In this document: piece by piece, positions 25,657 through 35,355 of the stretch
Position numbering within the stretch: the stretch's first letter is position 1
How the letters are laid out: every line of letters starts with the position of its first letter
Assembly (NCBI RefSeq): GCF_005280295.1
Contig: NZ_CP040020.1
Coordinates: 2,852,001-2,916,000, forward strand
DNA: 64,000 nt
Direction of reading: 5' to 3'
Origin: Brevibacterium sp. CS2
Lineage (GTDB): Bacteria; Actinomycetota; Actinomycetes; Actinomycetales; Brevibacteriaceae
The notes under the pieces: model-generated
What the model was told of the DNA's origin: nothing
Databases searched by the model: none
What the model saw: only the letters and a program-made list of their open reading frames with translations
Made by a program: the position numbers and the translations under genes

Positions 25657-27179
25657 CCGCACCCGCCCCCTCGACCGCCTCCGCAGCGCCGCGGAACCCC
25701 GTCGACGCCTTCATCGCCAATGCCGCAGCGGACCCGAGCGCCGTCGCGGTGCGCGGGCCGCGGCGGGCCGACCGGGTGGAGCTCACCCGCGCCGGCCTCG
25801 TCACCGCGATCGCCCGGGCCGCCGAGCGGTTCTCCGCCGCCGGTCTCGCCGCCGGGGACCGGATCGTCCTCATCGCCCCGACCTGCCCGGAGTTCCTCGC
25901 GGAGTTCTTCGGCGCGCAGGCGCTCGGGATCGCCGTCGTCGCGGTGAACCCGCTGTCCACCCAGCGCGAGCTCGACTTCTTCATCACCGACTCCGGCGCC
26001 CGGCTCGTCCTCGCCCACCCGGCCGTCGCCGAGGCCGGACGGGCATCCGCCTCGACCACGGGGACCCGCTTCGAGACCATCGAGCTGCTCGCCGGCGACC
26101 CCGAGCCGGTCAGCGATCCGGCGGACTTCGCACCGCTGCCGCGCGACCCCGGCGATCTCGCCGCACTGCTCTACACCTCGGGCACCACGGGCAGGCCCAA
26201 GGGTGCGATGATCACCGTCGGCAACCTGCTCGCCGTCGCCGAGGTCGGCCGGCAGATCTCCGGCATGGGGCCCGAGGACCGCTCGGGCACCGCGCTGCCG
26301 CTGTTCCACGTGTTCGGGCTCGCCTCGGTCGCGACGGTGTCGCTGACCAGCGGCGTGCCGCTCACCCTGCTGCCGCGGTTCGACGCCCGCGAGCTCTACG
26401 ACACGATCATCGACGACCGGCTCACCGTGGTCGCCGGGGTGCCGACGATGTGGAACGCGATCCTCCGCGTCGAGTCGGACCGGGTGCCCACGACGCTGCG
26501 GCTCGCCCTGTCCGGCGGCGCCTCGATCGCCGTGGAGCTCATGCGGCAGTTCGAGACCCGGTTCGGGGCGCAGATCGCGGAAGGGTACGGGCTCACCGAG
26601 ACGAGCGCCTTCGGCACCTTCAACCCGTGGAACGGGCGGATCGTCCCCGGCTCGGTCGGGATCCCGGTGCCGCAGCTCGAGGTGCGGGTCGTCGGCCCGG
26701 ACGGCGCGGACTGCGCCGTCGACGAGGTCGGCGAGGTGTACCTGCGCGGCACGATGGTCATGGCCGGGTACTGGAACAATCCCGAAGCGACCGCGGCGGC
26801 CTTCGACGAGCACGGCTTCTTCCGTACCGGGGACCTCGGCCGGCTCGATGCCGACGGCTACCTCTCCATCGTCGACCGGATCAAGGACCTCATCATCCAC
26901 GGCGGCTACAACGTCTACCCGCGCGAGGTCGAGGAGGTGCTCTACGAGCATCCGAAGGTCCTCGAGGCCGCCGTGATCGGGAGCCCCGACGAGCACTACG
27001 GGCAGACGGTGACCGCGGTGATCACCCCGATGCCCGGGCAGACGCTGACGGAGGCCGAGGTCGAGGCCTTCTGCCGCGAGCAGCTCGCGGCCTACAAGAT
27101 CCCGCGGATCATCCGGTTCGTCGACGCCCTGCCGAAGGGCCCCACGGGGAAGATCCGCAAGCGCGACATCACCCCCTGA
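25653..27179 (+). CDS. AMP-dependent acyl-CoA synthetase (ligase 3 of the cluster)
   Basis: A 508-residue ANL enzyme: YTSGTTGRPKGAM (phosphate loop), LPLFHVFGL, EGYGLTETSAFGTFNP, FFRTGDLGRLDADGY, VDRIKDLIIHGGYNVYPREVEE-type hinge and the C-terminal lysine in PKGPTGKIRKRDI. It resembles long-chain fatty acid-CoA ligases such as the DltE/FadD-like group. ACAGGAG precedes the ATG, which overlaps the TetR stop (ATGA). Coupling to the regulator suggests that it activates the inducing acid, so that the CoA ester can relieve repression; this is inference. Confidence 0.9.
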   Translation: MTAPAPSTASAAPRNPVDAFIANAAADPSAVAVRGPRRADRVELTRAGLVTAIARAAERFSAAGLAAGDRIVLIAPTCPEFLAEFFGAQALGIAVVAVNPLSTQRELDFFITDSGARLVLAHPAVAEAGRASASTTGTRFETIELLAGDPEPVSDPADFAPLPRDPGDLAALLYTSGTTGRPKGAMITVGNLLAVAEVGRQISGMGPEDRSGTALPLFHVFGLASVATVSLTSGVPLTLLPRFDARELYDTIIDDRLTVVAGVPTMWNAILRVESDRVPTTLRLALSGGASIAVELMRQFETRFGAQIAEGYGLTETSAFGTFNPWNGRIVPGSVGIPVPQLEVRVVGPDGADCAVDEVGEVYLRGTMVMAGYWNNPEATAAAFDEHGFFRTGDLGRLDADGYLSIVDRIKDLIIHGGYNVYPREVEEVLYEHPKVLEAAVIGSPDEHYGQTVTAVITPMPGQTLTEAEVEAFCREQLAAYKIPRIIRFVDALPKGPTGKIRKRDITP

Positions 27180-27186
27180 GACCGCA

Positions 27187-27295
27187 ATTTCAAGAGGTTC
27201 CTGAGAGCATTTCCGCCGTTCTCCGCAATCTCAACCGACCCGATCGAGATCGCAGAATCGTGCGGATCCGTTCACAGGAACCGCCTGAAATCGAG
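27187..27295. terminator. Dispersed repeat with imperfect inverted ends between convergent genes
   Basis: 27187-27203 (ATTTCAAGAGGTTCCTG) faces its imperfect reverse complement at 27275-27291 (CAGGAACCGCCTGAAAT), so the gap between the CoA ligase and the Sua5-like gene can form a large stem. The left arm recurs at 56425-56446 (19 of 22 bases), and an internal 16-mer (27212-27227) recurs exactly at 57794-57809. It is probably a bidirectional terminator derived from a repeat family. Confidence 0.55.
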
Positions 27296-27298
27296 TGG

Positions 27299-27931
27299 TC
27301 AGGTCTCGTCGATGTCGAAGCGGTCGACGTTCCCGGCCCCGACCCGGCGGACCACCGGGGCGCCCTCGGTGAAGTCGACGACGGTCGTCGGGACGACCCC
27401 GGGCACGCCGGAGTCGATGATGATGTCGACCTCGTTGCCGATCTCGTCCTGCACGTCCGCGGCGTGGGTGAGCGGGTCCTCCGCTCCGGGCAGCAGCAGG
27501 GTCGAGGACAGGATCGGTTCGCCGACGTCCCCGACGAGCGCGAGTGCGGTGCGGTTCTCCGGGATGCGTGCGCCCACCGAGTGCTTCTTCGGGTGCATCA
27601 TCCGCCGCGGCACCTCCTTCGTGGCCTTCATGATGAAGGTGTACGGCCCGGGAGTGAGCGACTTGATCGTGCGGAACGCGGAGTTGTCGACGATGACGAA
27701 CTGCCCGAGCTGGGCGAAGTCGTCGCACATGAGCGTGAAGTGGTGCTTCGAATCGAGCTTGCGGATCCGCGTGATCCGCTCGATCCCCTGCTTGTTCTCC
27801 AGCGCGCAGCCGAGCGCGTAGCACGAGTCGGTGGGATAGGCGACGAGCCCTCCGGAGGCGATGACCTCGGCGACCTTGCGGATCAGGCGGGGCTGCGGGT
27901 TGTCGGGGTGGATCTCGAGTATTTCAGCCAT
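27299..27931 (-). CDS. L-threonylcarbamoyladenylate synthase-type protein (Sua5/YciO/YrdC family)
   Basis: A 210-residue YrdC-domain protein. The family makes threonylcarbamoyl-AMP from threonine, bicarbonate and ATP for the t6A37 modification of tRNAs. Seen here are YPTDSCYALGC near the N-terminus, RITRIRKLDSKHHFTLMC, SLTPGPYTFIMKAT, VGARIPEN and PILSSTLLLPG. The length and the RKLDSKHHFTLMC form fit the YciO subgroup, whose enzymatic role is less certain than that of YrdC or Sua5. It is 30 bases upstream of the AI-2E transporter gene on neither side overlapping, and a repeat-derived stem follows its stop. Confidence 0.85.
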   Translation of the reverse strand: MAEILEIHPDNPQPRLIRKVAEVIASGGLVAYPTDSCYALGCALENKQGIERITRIRKLDSKHHFTLMCDDFAQLGQFVIVDNSAFRTIKSLTPGPYTFIMKATKEVPRRMMHPKKHSVGARIPENRTALALVGDVGEPILSSTLLLPGAEDPLTHAADVQDEIGNEVDIIIDSGVPGVVPTTVVDFTEGAPVVRRVGAGNVDRFDIDET

Positions 27932-27961
27932 ACGTCATGGTAACCGCAGATGCCGCCCGCG

Positions 27962-29572
27962 TCAGGGGGTCCGCGGGTCTCCCCCGGCCGGGCCGTCTCC
28001 GCCGTCGGACCCCTCGCGCCGGTCGCCCCGGGTGGATCCGGTTCCGTCCCCGGATCCCGCGCTCTCCACGCCCTCCGGATCGTTGGGGTCGACGGACTCG
28101 TCGGCGACCTGTTCGGGCGGACGGAGGAAGGGGGCGCGCATGACGAGCTCCTCCGGCGCCGGCTCCTCGACATCGGGCCACGCGCCCGAGGCGCCCGTCC
28201 CCGTGGCCGCGGCACCGTCCACCGCGGAGCTCTCCGCGGAGCTTCCCGCAGCGCCGCGGTCGGCCACGTTCCCATGCGCGGGCTCCGCCGGTTGGCTGTC
28301 CGGTGCCGCCGCCCCCGCGCCCGAGGCGCCCGCAGCACTCGCACCGGCGGCCGCCCGCATCCGGTCGAACTCGCCGGGATCGCCCGGCACCACGACGGAG
28401 CGCCCGGTGATCCCCTGGGCGGCGCGGATCGGGCGCACCGGCAGGCTCGACCCGGTGGACAGGTCGGATGCGATGAGGTTGTTGACCCAGCGGGCGCGCG
28501 GGTCCGCATCAACGAGGAGCGCCTTGAGGAGCAGGGTCGCCGGCAGCGCGAGCAGTGCGCCCATCCAGCCGAGCACCCAGTACCAGAACAGCAGGGAGAG
28601 GAACGACATGAACGGGGTGACACCCACCGATTCGCCGGTGAATTTGGGCTGGATGATCGACTGGATGACGAAGTTGAGCACCGAGTAGGCGATGACCACC
28701 CACAGCGCGTCCCACCAGCCGCCGCTCACCAGCGCCATGAGCGCGGGCGGGACGAGGCCGATGACGAAGCCGATGTTGGGGATGTAGTTGGTGAGGAACG
28801 CGAGCACGCCCCACACGAGCGCGAGCGGCACGCCGATGATCCACAGCGCCACGAGGTCGAGCACGGCGACGATGAGGCCGAAGATCGTCGCGACGACCCA
28901 GTACCGGCGCACTCCGGCGGCGAAGATCTGCATCGCACGGCCGAACCGCGGACGGATCGCCGAGGTCACCTGCAGGCGCCGCGGGAAGGACATCGAGTCC
29001 ATCGCGACGAAGAACACCGCCATGATCACGGTGATGAGCGCGGTGAGGACGAGGCTGACGTTCGACAGCAGCGAGCCGACGGTGGAGAACAGGGTGGATA
29101 CGTCGAAGGCGGCGAGCTGCTGCTCGACGAACCCGCTCGTCACCCCGAGCGTCGACAGCCAGGCGAGCGCCTCGCCGTAGGTCGCGGTGATCTCCTCGGT
29201 GTACTCGGGGATGACCATGACGAGCTCGGCGATCGACCAGGCGGTGAGGCCGAAGAACCCGAGGAGCACGACGAGCACGACGACGACGGTGACCATCGCG
29301 GCGAGGAACCGCGGCACCCGGACCCGCACGAGCCAGCGCTGCAGCGGGTAGGCGACGATGACGAGGTTCATCGCGAGGAACACCGGGGCGACGATCGACT
29401 GCAGCGACTGGAAGAAGTGCACGCCGTAGGCGAGCCCGGCCACCCCGAGCACGACGACGAGGTAGCGCGGCCAGAGCGCGCCCGCGGCTGCCTCCGCGCT
29501 GCTCGCCGGAGCGGTGAGCGGCTCCCCGCCGGGCCCGAGGTGCCCTGCCGGGTTGCCGGACGCGGTGCTCAC
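27962..29572 (-). CDS. AI-2E family transporter (YdiK/TqsA-type membrane protein)
   Basis: A 536-residue protein of the AI-2E transporter family (PF01594): paired hydrophobic segments near the N-terminus, a long amphipathic middle ([16 protein letters not shown] to SLLSNVS), and the diagnostic C-terminal block [40 protein letters not shown] and [16 protein letters not shown]. Members export small molecules or act as Na+/H+ antiporters; few are tested. The last ~150 residues form a soluble Ala/Gly/Pro/Glu-rich tail not usual for the family. The GTG start overlaps the stop of der by 4 bases. Confidence 0.88.
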   Translation of the reverse strand: MSTASGNPAGHLGPGGEPLTAPASSAEAAAGALWPRYLVVVLGVAGLAYGVHFFQSLQSIVAPVFLAMNLVIVAYPLQRWLVRVRVPRFLAAMVTVVVVLVVLLGFFGLTAWSIAELVMVIPEYTEEITATYGEALAWLSTLGVTSGFVEQQLAAFDVSTLFSTVGSLLSNVSLVLTALITVIMAVFFVAMDSMSFPRRLQVTSAIRPRFGRAMQIFAAGVRRYWVVATIFGLIVAVLDLVALWIIGVPLALVWGVLAFLTNYIPNIGFVIGLVPPALMALVSGGWWDALWVVIAYSVLNFVIQSIIQPKFTGESVGVTPFMSFLSLLFWYWVLGWMGALLALPATLLLKALLVDADPRARWVNNLIASDLSTGSSLPVRPIRAAQGITGRSVVVPGDPGEFDRMRAAAGASAAGASGAGAAAPDSQPAEPAHGNVADRGAAGSSAESSAVDGAAATGTGASGAWPDVEEPAPEELVMRAPFLRPPEQVADESVDPNDPEGVESAGSGDGTGSTRGDRREGSDGGDGPAGGDPRTP

Positions 29573-31134
29573 CGCCGCTTCCGCTTCTCGCGGATGCGCA
29601 TGCCGATCTCGAGCGGGGTGCCCTCGAAGCCGAAGGTCTCGCGCAGGCGCCGGGTGATGTAGCGGCGGTAGCCGGGCTCGAGGAACCCGGTGGTGAAGAG
29701 GACGAACTTGGGCGGCCGGTTCGAGGCCTGCGTGCCGAACAGGATGCGCGGCTGCTTGCCGCCGCGCACCGGGTGCGGGTTGGCCGCGACGAGCTCACCG
29801 AGGAAGGCGTTGAGCCGGCCGGTCGGGATCCGGGTGTCCCAGCTGTCGAGCGCGCGCTCCATCGCCGGCACGAGCCGGTCGGCGTGCCGTCCGGTCTTGG
29901 CGGAGATGTTCACCCGCGGCGCCCATTCGACGTGCTGGAGGTCCTGCTCGATCTCGCGCTCGAGGAAGTGCCGGCGGTCCTCGTCCATGAGATCCCACTT
30001 GTTGAAGGCGAGGACGAGCGCGCGGCCGGTCTCCGTCACCGTCTTGATGATGCGGACGTCCTGCTCGCTCAGCGTCTGGTCGGCCTCGAGGAGGACGACG
30101 GCGACCTCGGCGCGCTCGAGCGCGGTCTGCGTGCGCAGCGCGGCGTAGAAGTCGGCACCGCTCGCCTGCCGGGCGCGCTTGCGGATGCCGGCGGTGTCGA
30201 CGAAGCGCCACTGCCGCCCGCCGAGCTCGACGAGCTCGTCGACCGGATCGCGGGTGGTGCCGGCGACGTTGTCGACGAGCACCCGCTCGCTCCCGACGAG
30301 CCGGTTGAGCAGAGAGGACTTGCCGACGTTGGGCCGGCCGACGAGGGCGACGCGGCGCGGTCCCCCGACCTCGGAGAGGGCGTCGATGCCGGACACCTCT
30401 GGCAGCACGTCGACGAGGACGTCGAGGAGGTCGGCGACCCCGCGCCCGTGCATCGCGGAGACCGGGTGCGGCTCGCCGAGGCCGAGCGACCAGAGCTCGG
30501 CTGCGGCGAGCTCGCCGCGCTCGTCGTCGACCTTGTTCGCCGCGAGCACCACGGGCTTCCCGGCCCGGCGCAGCATCCGCACGACGTGCTCGTCGGTGGC
30601 GGTCGGGCCGGTGGTGGCGTCGACGACGAACACGACGGCGTCGGCCATCTCGACGGCGACCTCGGCCTGCTCGGCGATCCGGGACGCCATGCCCTTGGCA
30701 TCGATGTCCCAGCCGCCGGTGTCGACGAGGGTGAGCGGGCGTCCGTTCCACTCCGCGGAGTAGCTCACGCGGTCGCGGGTGACGCCCGGGACGTCCTCGA
30801 CGACGGCCTCGCGGCGGCCGAGGATGCGGTTGATCAGGGTGGACTTGCCGACGTTGGGACGGCCGACGACGGCGAGCACGGGAGCGGGCCCGGTGACCTC
30901 GAGGCCGGTGTCGCCGTCTTCGTAGGCGCTCAGCAGCGCCCGATCCTCGTCCTCGAGCTCATAGGATTCGAGGCCGGCGCGCAGCGAGGAGGCGCGCTGC
31001 TCGGCCTCGTCGTCGGCGATCCCGGCGACGCGGTCGGCGAGGTCCTCGTCGGGGCGGGCGAGGAAGTCCTCGGCCGCGGAGGAGGTGCCGGAAGAGGTGC
31101 CGGCGGAGCCGCCGGTGGGGTCTGATTCAGTCAT
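29569..31134 (-). CDS. der: Ribosome biogenesis GTPase Der (EngA)
   Basis: A 521-residue double GTPase needed for 50S subunit maturation. Two tandem G domains are visible: [14 protein letters not shown] ... DTGGWDI ... NKVDDE, then [14 protein letters not shown] ... [10 protein letters not shown] ... FNKWDL. A KH-like C-terminal domain ends in [20 protein letters not shown] and a basic tail. An acidic N-terminal extension of about 75 residues is usual in actinobacteria. It overlaps cytidylate kinase upstream by 8 bases and the transporter downstream by 4. The cmk-der pair is conserved across actinobacteria (Rv1712-Rv1713). Confidence 0.97.
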   Translation of the reverse strand: MTESDPTGGSAGTSSGTSSAAEDFLARPDEDLADRVAGIADDEAEQRASSLRAGLESYELEDEDRALLSAYEDGDTGLEVTGPAPVLAVVGRPNVGKSTLINRILGRREAVVEDVPGVTRDRVSYSAEWNGRPLTLVDTGGWDIDAKGMASRIAEQAEVAVEMADAVVFVVDATTGPTATDEHVVRMLRRAGKPVVLAANKVDDERGELAAAELWSLGLGEPHPVSAMHGRGVADLLDVLVDVLPEVSGIDALSEVGGPRRVALVGRPNVGKSSLLNRLVGSERVLVDNVAGTTRDPVDELVELGGRQWRFVDTAGIRKRARQASGADFYAALRTQTALERAEVAVVLLEADQTLSEQDVRIIKTVTETGRALVLAFNKWDLMDEDRRHFLEREIEQDLQHVEWAPRVNISAKTGRHADRLVPAMERALDSWDTRIPTGRLNAFLGELVAANPHPVRGGKQPRILFGTQASNRPPKFVLFTTGFLEPGYRRYITRRLRETFGFEGTPLEIGMRIREKRKRR

Positions 31135-31792
31135 GTTCGGCCTTCTCGACCAGACCCATGACGGCTGCCACGGACTGCTCGAAATCGATGTCGGTGGTGT
31201 CGAGGGCGTGGACGCCGTCGGCGGCGGTGAGGAAGCTCGTGGTCTGTGCGTCCTTCGCGTCGCGGTCGACGATCTGGGAGCGGGTGGCCTGCACGGCCGC
31301 GGCGTCGGCGCTGCCGTGGAGCTCCTTCGAGCGGCGGGCGATGCGCACGGACTCGTCGGCGGTCATGAGGATCCGGACCTCCGCCTCGGGGGCGACGACG
31401 GTGGTGATGTCGCGGCCCTCGACGACGATCCCGTCAGCGGCGGCGGCGATGATCCGCCGCTGGAGCTCGATGAGCTCGGTGCGCGCCTCGGGCACGGCGG
31501 ACACGATCTGCGCGTTCGCCGACACCTCGGGTTCGCGGATCTCGGTGGTGACGTCGATGCCGTCGATCGTCACCTCGGCGATGTCGGGGTCGGTGGAGAT
31601 CTCGAGGTCGGCGCCGCGGACGAGCTCGACGACGTCGCCGGGGTCGGTGATCCCGCGGTTGAGGCACAGCCACACGACGGCGCGGTACATCGCACCGGTG
31701 TCGAGGTAGCCGTAGCCGCTGCGCCGGGCGACCTCGCGGGACACGCTCGATTTGCCGACGCCGCTGGGCCCGTCGATGGCGATGACTGTCAT
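31127..31792 (-). CDS. cmk: Cytidylate kinase
   Basis: A 221-residue kinase that phosphorylates CMP and dCMP with ATP. It has the P-loop [32 protein letters not shown] with the CMP-binding Arg and Asp, and the lid segment [11 protein letters not shown]. The ATG at 31792 has GGAAGAG just upstream and overlaps the stop of tyrA (ATGA). A longer frame open to 31831 is spurious, as it lies inside tyrA. Part of the rluB-tyrA-cmk-der unit. Confidence 0.96.
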   Translation of the reverse strand: MTVIAIDGPSGVGKSSVSREVARRSGYGYLDTGAMYRAVVWLCLNRGITDPGDVVELVRGADLEISTDPDIAEVTIDGIDVTTEIREPEVSANAQIVSAVPEARTELIELQRRIIAAAADGIVVEGRDITTVVAPEAEVRILMTADESVRIARRSKELHGSADAAAVQATRSQIVDRDAKDAQTTSFLTAADGVHALDTTDIDFEQSVAAVMGLVEKAEHD

Positions 31793-32886
31793 TCTCTTCC
31801 TTCGGTGTCGATTGCCGCCTCCGGCACCCACCAGCCGCGCGCGGCCAGTCCTTCGGTGAGGGTGACCTGGGCGGACGGGATGACGGAGATATCCACACTG
31901 CCCAGCTTAATGCCGGTGGCGTGGTCGATGCGGATGTCCTCGACGTTGACGCCGAGCTCGCCGACGTCGGTGAACAGGCGGGCGAGCGCGCCGGGGGTGT
32001 CGTCGATGAACACCGTGACGGAGGAGTACCGGGCCGGGGCCTGCCCGTGCTTGCCGGGGATCCGGTCGTGGCCCTCGTTGCCGGCGGCGAACAGCCCGGC
32101 GATCGTGGCGAGCGCACCCGGCTCCAGGTCGAGGGCGCCGATGAGCGCATCGAGGTCGGCGCGGACATCGGCGAGCACCGTGCGCACCTCGGCGGCGTTG
32201 CCGGCGAGGATCTGCGTCCACAGCCCCGGATCCGAGGCGGCGATCCGGGTGACGTCGCGCAGCCCCTGCCCGGCGAGCGCCACCCCGTCGGCGGGCATGT
32301 CCTTGAGCCGGCCGGCCATGAGCGAGGCGAGCACCTGCGGGGCATGGGACACGCGGGCCACGGCGGAGTCGTGGAACTCGGGGTCGAGGTGGACGACGGC
32401 GGCCCCGGTGGCCTCGGCGAGCGCGACGACGGCGGCGAGGCGGTCGGCCGGGGTGTCCTCGTCGGAGCACACCACCCAGGGGCGGGCGAGGAAGAGGTCG
32501 TCGCGGGCGGCGATCGCCCCGGACCGCTCCCGGCCGGCCATCGGGTGGCAGCCGATGTAGCGGGCGAGCACCGGGTCCCCGGCGAGCGCGCGGGCCTCGG
32601 CGAGGACCGCGGTCTTCACGCTCGCGACGTCGGTGACAGTGGCTTCCGGCCAGGTGTCGAGTGCGGCGACGATGGTGCGGGCGGCGACGTCCGGCGGGGT
32701 GGCGACGACGACGATGTCCGCGGTCGAGGGCTCCGCGGCGGTGCCGGCGCCCATGTCGGCGGCGAGCCGCACCGCGGTCGGAGACTGGTCGGACAGCGTC
32801 ACCGGGTACTCGGCCCGGCGCAGCGCGAGGCCGAGCGAGGTGCCGAGCAGGCCGGTGCCGATGATGTGGACGTGGGGCAGGGTCAC
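31789..32886 (-). CDS. tyrA: Prephenate dehydrogenase with C-terminal ACT domain
   Basis: A 365-residue enzyme that oxidatively decarboxylates prephenate to 4-hydroxyphenylpyruvate in tyrosine synthesis. The Rossmann loop is IIGTGLLGTSLG; TPPDVAA and the catalytic-site CHPMAGRERSG (His, Arg) follow, and SHAPQVLAS is in the helical domain. From about residue 290 an ACT-like regulatory segment (VTVFIDDTPGALARLFTDVG) suggests feedback by tyrosine. The GTG start overlaps the rluB stop (GTGA). The placement between rluB and cmk is also found in other actinobacteria and links no obvious pathway. Confidence 0.93.
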   Translation of the reverse strand: MTLPHVHIIGTGLLGTSLGLALRRAEYPVTLSDQSPTAVRLAADMGAGTAAEPSTADIVVVATPPDVAARTIVAALDTWPEATVTDVASVKTAVLAEARALAGDPVLARYIGCHPMAGRERSGAIAARDDLFLARPWVVCSDEDTPADRLAAVVALAEATGAAVVHLDPEFHDSAVARVSHAPQVLASLMAGRLKDMPADGVALAGQGLRDVTRIAASDPGLWTQILAGNAAEVRTVLADVRADLDALIGALDLEPGALATIAGLFAAGNEGHDRIPGKHGQAPARYSSVTVFIDDTPGALARLFTDVGELGVNVEDIRIDHATGIKLGSVDISVIPSAQVTLTEGLAARGWWVPEAAIDTEGRE

Positions 32887-33719
32887 AGGCGGACGGTTTC
32901 CATGAGCGCGCCGACCTCGTCGGGGCGCAGGTCGCGGACCTTGCCCTGGCGCTGCTCGGCGAGCGGGATCGGCCCGAACTGGGTGCGCACGAGGCGCTGC
33001 ACGGGGGTGCCGACGGCGTCGAACAGGCGGCGCACGATCCGGTTGCGCCCGGAGTGGAGGACGACCTCGACGAGCGCGTAGCCGGGGGTGGAGTCGACGA
33101 GCTTGAAGGAGTCGACGCGGGAGATCCCGTCCTCGAGCTCGATCCCCTCGCGCAGGCGGGCGCCGGCGTCCTTGGGGACGGGACCGCGGACCTCGGCGAG
33201 GTAGGTCTTCGAGATCTCGTAGGAGGGGTGGGTGAGCCGGTTGGAGAGCTCGCCGTCGTTGGTGATGAGGAGCAGGCCCTCGGTCTCGTAGTCGAGGCGG
33301 CCGACGTGGAACAGGCGCTCGGGGCGGTCGCGCAGGTAGTCGGCGAGGCAGCGGCGGCCCTCGGGGTCGCTCATCGCGGTCACCACCCCGGCGGGCTTGT
33401 TGAACGCGAGGTACACCTTGTCGGTGTGGGCGGTGATCGGCATGGTGTCGACGCTCACCGTCTGGGTGGCGGGGTCGATCCGGGTGCCGAGCTCGCGCAC
33501 CGTCTGACCGTCGACCGTCACACGGCCCTCGGTGATGAGCTGCTCGCAGGCGCGGCGGGAGCCGAGGCCGGCCTCGGCGAGGATCTTCTGCAGGCGCACG
33601 CCGTCGGGCCGGTGGGCGTCGACGACGGGAGCGGGGGTCTGCCGTCCGCGCTCCTTGCGGCTGGGGCGCTTGGAACGGTGACCGGGCGACCGGGGATCTG
33701 AGGCATTCATGGGGTCCAT
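32883..33719 (-). CDS. rluB: 23S rRNA pseudouridine synthase, RluB-type
   Basis: A 278-residue synthase of the RsuA/RluB/E/F family. A basic, disordered N-terminus of about 35 residues precedes an S4 domain (VRLQKILAEAGLGSRRACEQ) and the catalytic domain with Asp in GRLDYETEGLLL. YLAEVRGPVP and HSGRNRIVRRLF complete the family pattern. It modifies a uridine in 23S helix 89 in E. coli. The ATG at 33719 is used; an ATG 9 bases later (33710) is possible, and neither has a strong Shine-Dalgarno sequence. It is separated from scpB by a hairpin, so it probably starts a new transcription unit running into tyrA-cmk-der. Confidence 0.93.
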   Translation of the reverse strand: MDPMNASDPRSPGHRSKRPSRKERGRQTPAPVVDAHRPDGVRLQKILAEAGLGSRRACEQLITEGRVTVDGQTVRELGTRIDPATQTVSVDTMPITAHTDKVYLAFNKPAGVVTAMSDPEGRRCLADYLRDRPERLFHVGRLDYETEGLLLITNDGELSNRLTHPSYEISKTYLAEVRGPVPKDAGARLREGIELEDGISRVDSFKLVDSTPGYALVEVVLHSGRNRIVRRLFDAVGTPVQRLVRTQFGPIPLAEQRQGKVRDLRPDEVGALMETVRL

Positions 33720-33808
33720 TGTCTCAAACTCGCACGCCTCCCGCCGACCACGCCCGCGCCCCCGCGCCTCGCCTCCCGCTACCGAGGCCCCGATCGCGCG
33801 CTGAGGTG

Positions 33809-33850
33809 TCGAACGAGTGCGGTTTCGGGCCGAGATCCGCACTCGATCGA
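33809..33850. terminator. Hairpin downstream of scpB
   Basis: Arms TCGAACGAGTGCGG (33809-33822) and CCGCACTCGATCGA (33837-33850) pair at 13 of 14 positions around a 14-base loop. It lies 23 bases past the scpB stop and before rluB, which suggests that the parA-scpA-scpB transcript ends here. Confidence 0.6.
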
Positions 33851-33872
33851 GCCCTGACGCGCAGTCGGCCCG

Positions 33873-34526
33873 TCAGTCGACCGTCGGGACGTCGTCCCCG
33901 GCGGGCAGGTAGGGGGCGATGTCGGGCAGCTCGTCGAGGCTCTCGAGGCCCATCGACTCGAGGAACACCCGGGAGGTGACGAACTGCACCGCGCCCGAGG
34001 TGGAATCCGCCCCGGATTCGACGATGAGTCCGCGCATGAGCAGGGTGCGCACGACGCCGTCGACGTTGACGCCGCGGATCGCGGAGATCCGCGCGCGGGT
34101 GACCGGCTGCCGGTAGGCGATGACGGCGAGGGTCTCGAGGGCGGCCTGGGAGAGCTTCGCGGACTGGCCTGCGGTGATGAAGTCCGCGACCGTGCCGTGG
34201 TGGTCCGCCCGGGAGTAGATGCGCCAGCCGCCGGCGGCGCGGCGCAGCTCGAAGCCGCGGCGGCGTGAGCCGCGGTGGCCGTCGTAGTCGGCGGCGAGCT
34301 CGGTGAGCGCGGCGAGCGCCTCGTCCGGGCTGGTGCCGAGCGCCTCGGCGGTCTGCACCGGTTCGAGCGGCTCGTCGACGACCATGAGGACGGCTTCGAG
34401 CGCGGTGAGCAGGGCCTCATCGACCTCGGCCTCCCCGGCCGGTGTCCCCGCTCCGGGCGCCGTCCCGGCACCCTCGACCGCAGTCCCCTCGCCCGTGCGG
34501 TCGGCCTCGGATCCGGTGTCAGTCAT
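33873..34526 (-). CDS. scpB: Segregation and condensation protein B
   Basis: A 217-residue ScpB, the winged-helix partner of the SMC-ScpA condensin. An acidic, Ala/Gly-rich N-terminal 35 residues precede the core: LLTALEAVLMVVDEPL, GFELRRAAGGWRIYSR, AALETLAVIAYRQPVTRARI and SAIRGVNVDGVVRTLLMRGL, all family hallmarks. The ATG overlaps the scpA end by 8 bases, so the pair is coupled, as in most bacteria. Confidence 0.96.
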   Translation of the reverse strand: MTDTGSEADRTGEGTAVEGAGTAPGAGTPAGEAEVDEALLTALEAVLMVVDEPLEPVQTAEALGTSPDEALAALTELAADYDGHRGSRRRGFELRRAAGGWRIYSRADHHGTVADFITAGQSAKLSQAALETLAVIAYRQPVTRARISAIRGVNVDGVVRTLLMRGLIVESGADSTSGAVQFVTSRVFLESMGLESLDELPDIAPYLPAGDDVPTVD

Positions 34527-35355
34527 CGGCGGTCTCCCATTCGTCGGTGTCGGTGAGTGCGGCCGTCCCGGCCCCGCCCGCGGTGCCTCCCCCGGCGTCC
34601 GCGACTCCCGCCTCCGGCTCCACCCCGCTGATCCGCAGGGCGCCGAGCGGTTCGGGCTGGTCGAAGGCGCACAGCCCGGCCTTGAACAGTTCGAGGAGCG
34701 CGAGGAAGCGGGCGACGATGACGAGGGTGTCCCCGGCATCGGCGACGAGCTCCGCGAAGTCGAGCGTGACGCCGGGCTGCAGGCGGGCGAGGATGAGCGA
34801 GCGCTGCTCCGGCACGCTGACCTGCGGCAGATGGAGGTGGTCGATCGACACCGTCGGGGGCGTGCGGTCGCGCTGGAGGACGGTGGCGAAGAGCGCGGCG
34901 AGCACGCGCGGGGTGGCGGTCCTCTGCAGCGGCGGCAGGATGTTCGCGAACTCCGGCTCGAGCGGCACCGAGCGGGCCGTGCGGGTCGCGGCGGTCGCCA
35001 TCTGCACCGCGAACTCCGCGGACACGCCCTTGAATGCGCGGTACTGGAGGAGCCGGGCGAAGAGGAGGTCGCGGGCCTCGAGGAGCTCGAGGTCGAGCTC
35101 GTCCTCGACCTCCCCGCTCGGCAGCAGACGGGCGGTCTTGAGGTCGAGCAGGGTGGCGGCGACGAGGAGGAAGCTCGAGAGCTCCTCGAGCCCGGTCCGG
35201 CCCTTGAGCTCGGAGACGTAGGCGAGGAACTCGTCGGTCACCTCGGACAGGGCGACCTCGGTGATGTCGAGCTTGCGCTTGCCGATGAGGCCGAGCAGGA
35301 GGTCGAACGGGCCGGAGAAGTTGTCCAGCTCGACGACGAATCCGCCGGTGCTCAG
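34519..35355 (-). CDS. scpA: Segregation and condensation protein A, probable CTG start
   Basis: A 278-residue kleisin that links SMC heads and ScpB. The N-terminal SMC-neck-binding segment is VELDNFSGPFDLLLGLIGKR; VTDEFLAYVSEL, LLVAATLLDLKTARLLP and the C-terminal winged helix (LVIVARFLALLELFKAG) follow. Between the parA stop and the conserved segment there is no in-frame ATG, GTG or TTG. A CTG at 35353-35355 overlaps the parA TGA (CTGA) with GGAGG 6 bases upstream, so CTG is the best start. An upstream start would need over 100 codons antisense-like inside parA. The C-terminal 35 residues are low-complexity Ala/Gly/Thr. Confidence 0.92.
   Translation of the reverse strand: MSTGGFVVELDNFSGPFDLLLGLIGKRKLDITEVALSEVTDEFLAYVSELKGRTGLEELSSFLLVAATLLDLKTARLLPSGEVEDELDLELLEARDLLFARLLQYRAFKGVSAEFAVQMATAATRTARSVPLEPEFANILPPLQRTATPRVLAALFATVLQRDRTPPTVSIDHLHLPQVSVPEQRSLILARLQPGVTLDFAELVADAGDTLVIVARFLALLELFKAGLCAFDQPEPLGALRISGVEPEAGVADAGGGTAGGAGTAALTDTDEWETADD

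Noticed and set aside
28140..28360. Separate small gene encoding the Ala/Gly/Pro/Glu-rich tail of the AI-2E transporter
   Set aside because: The frame is continuous with the transporter and there is no internal start with a Shine-Dalgarno sequence.
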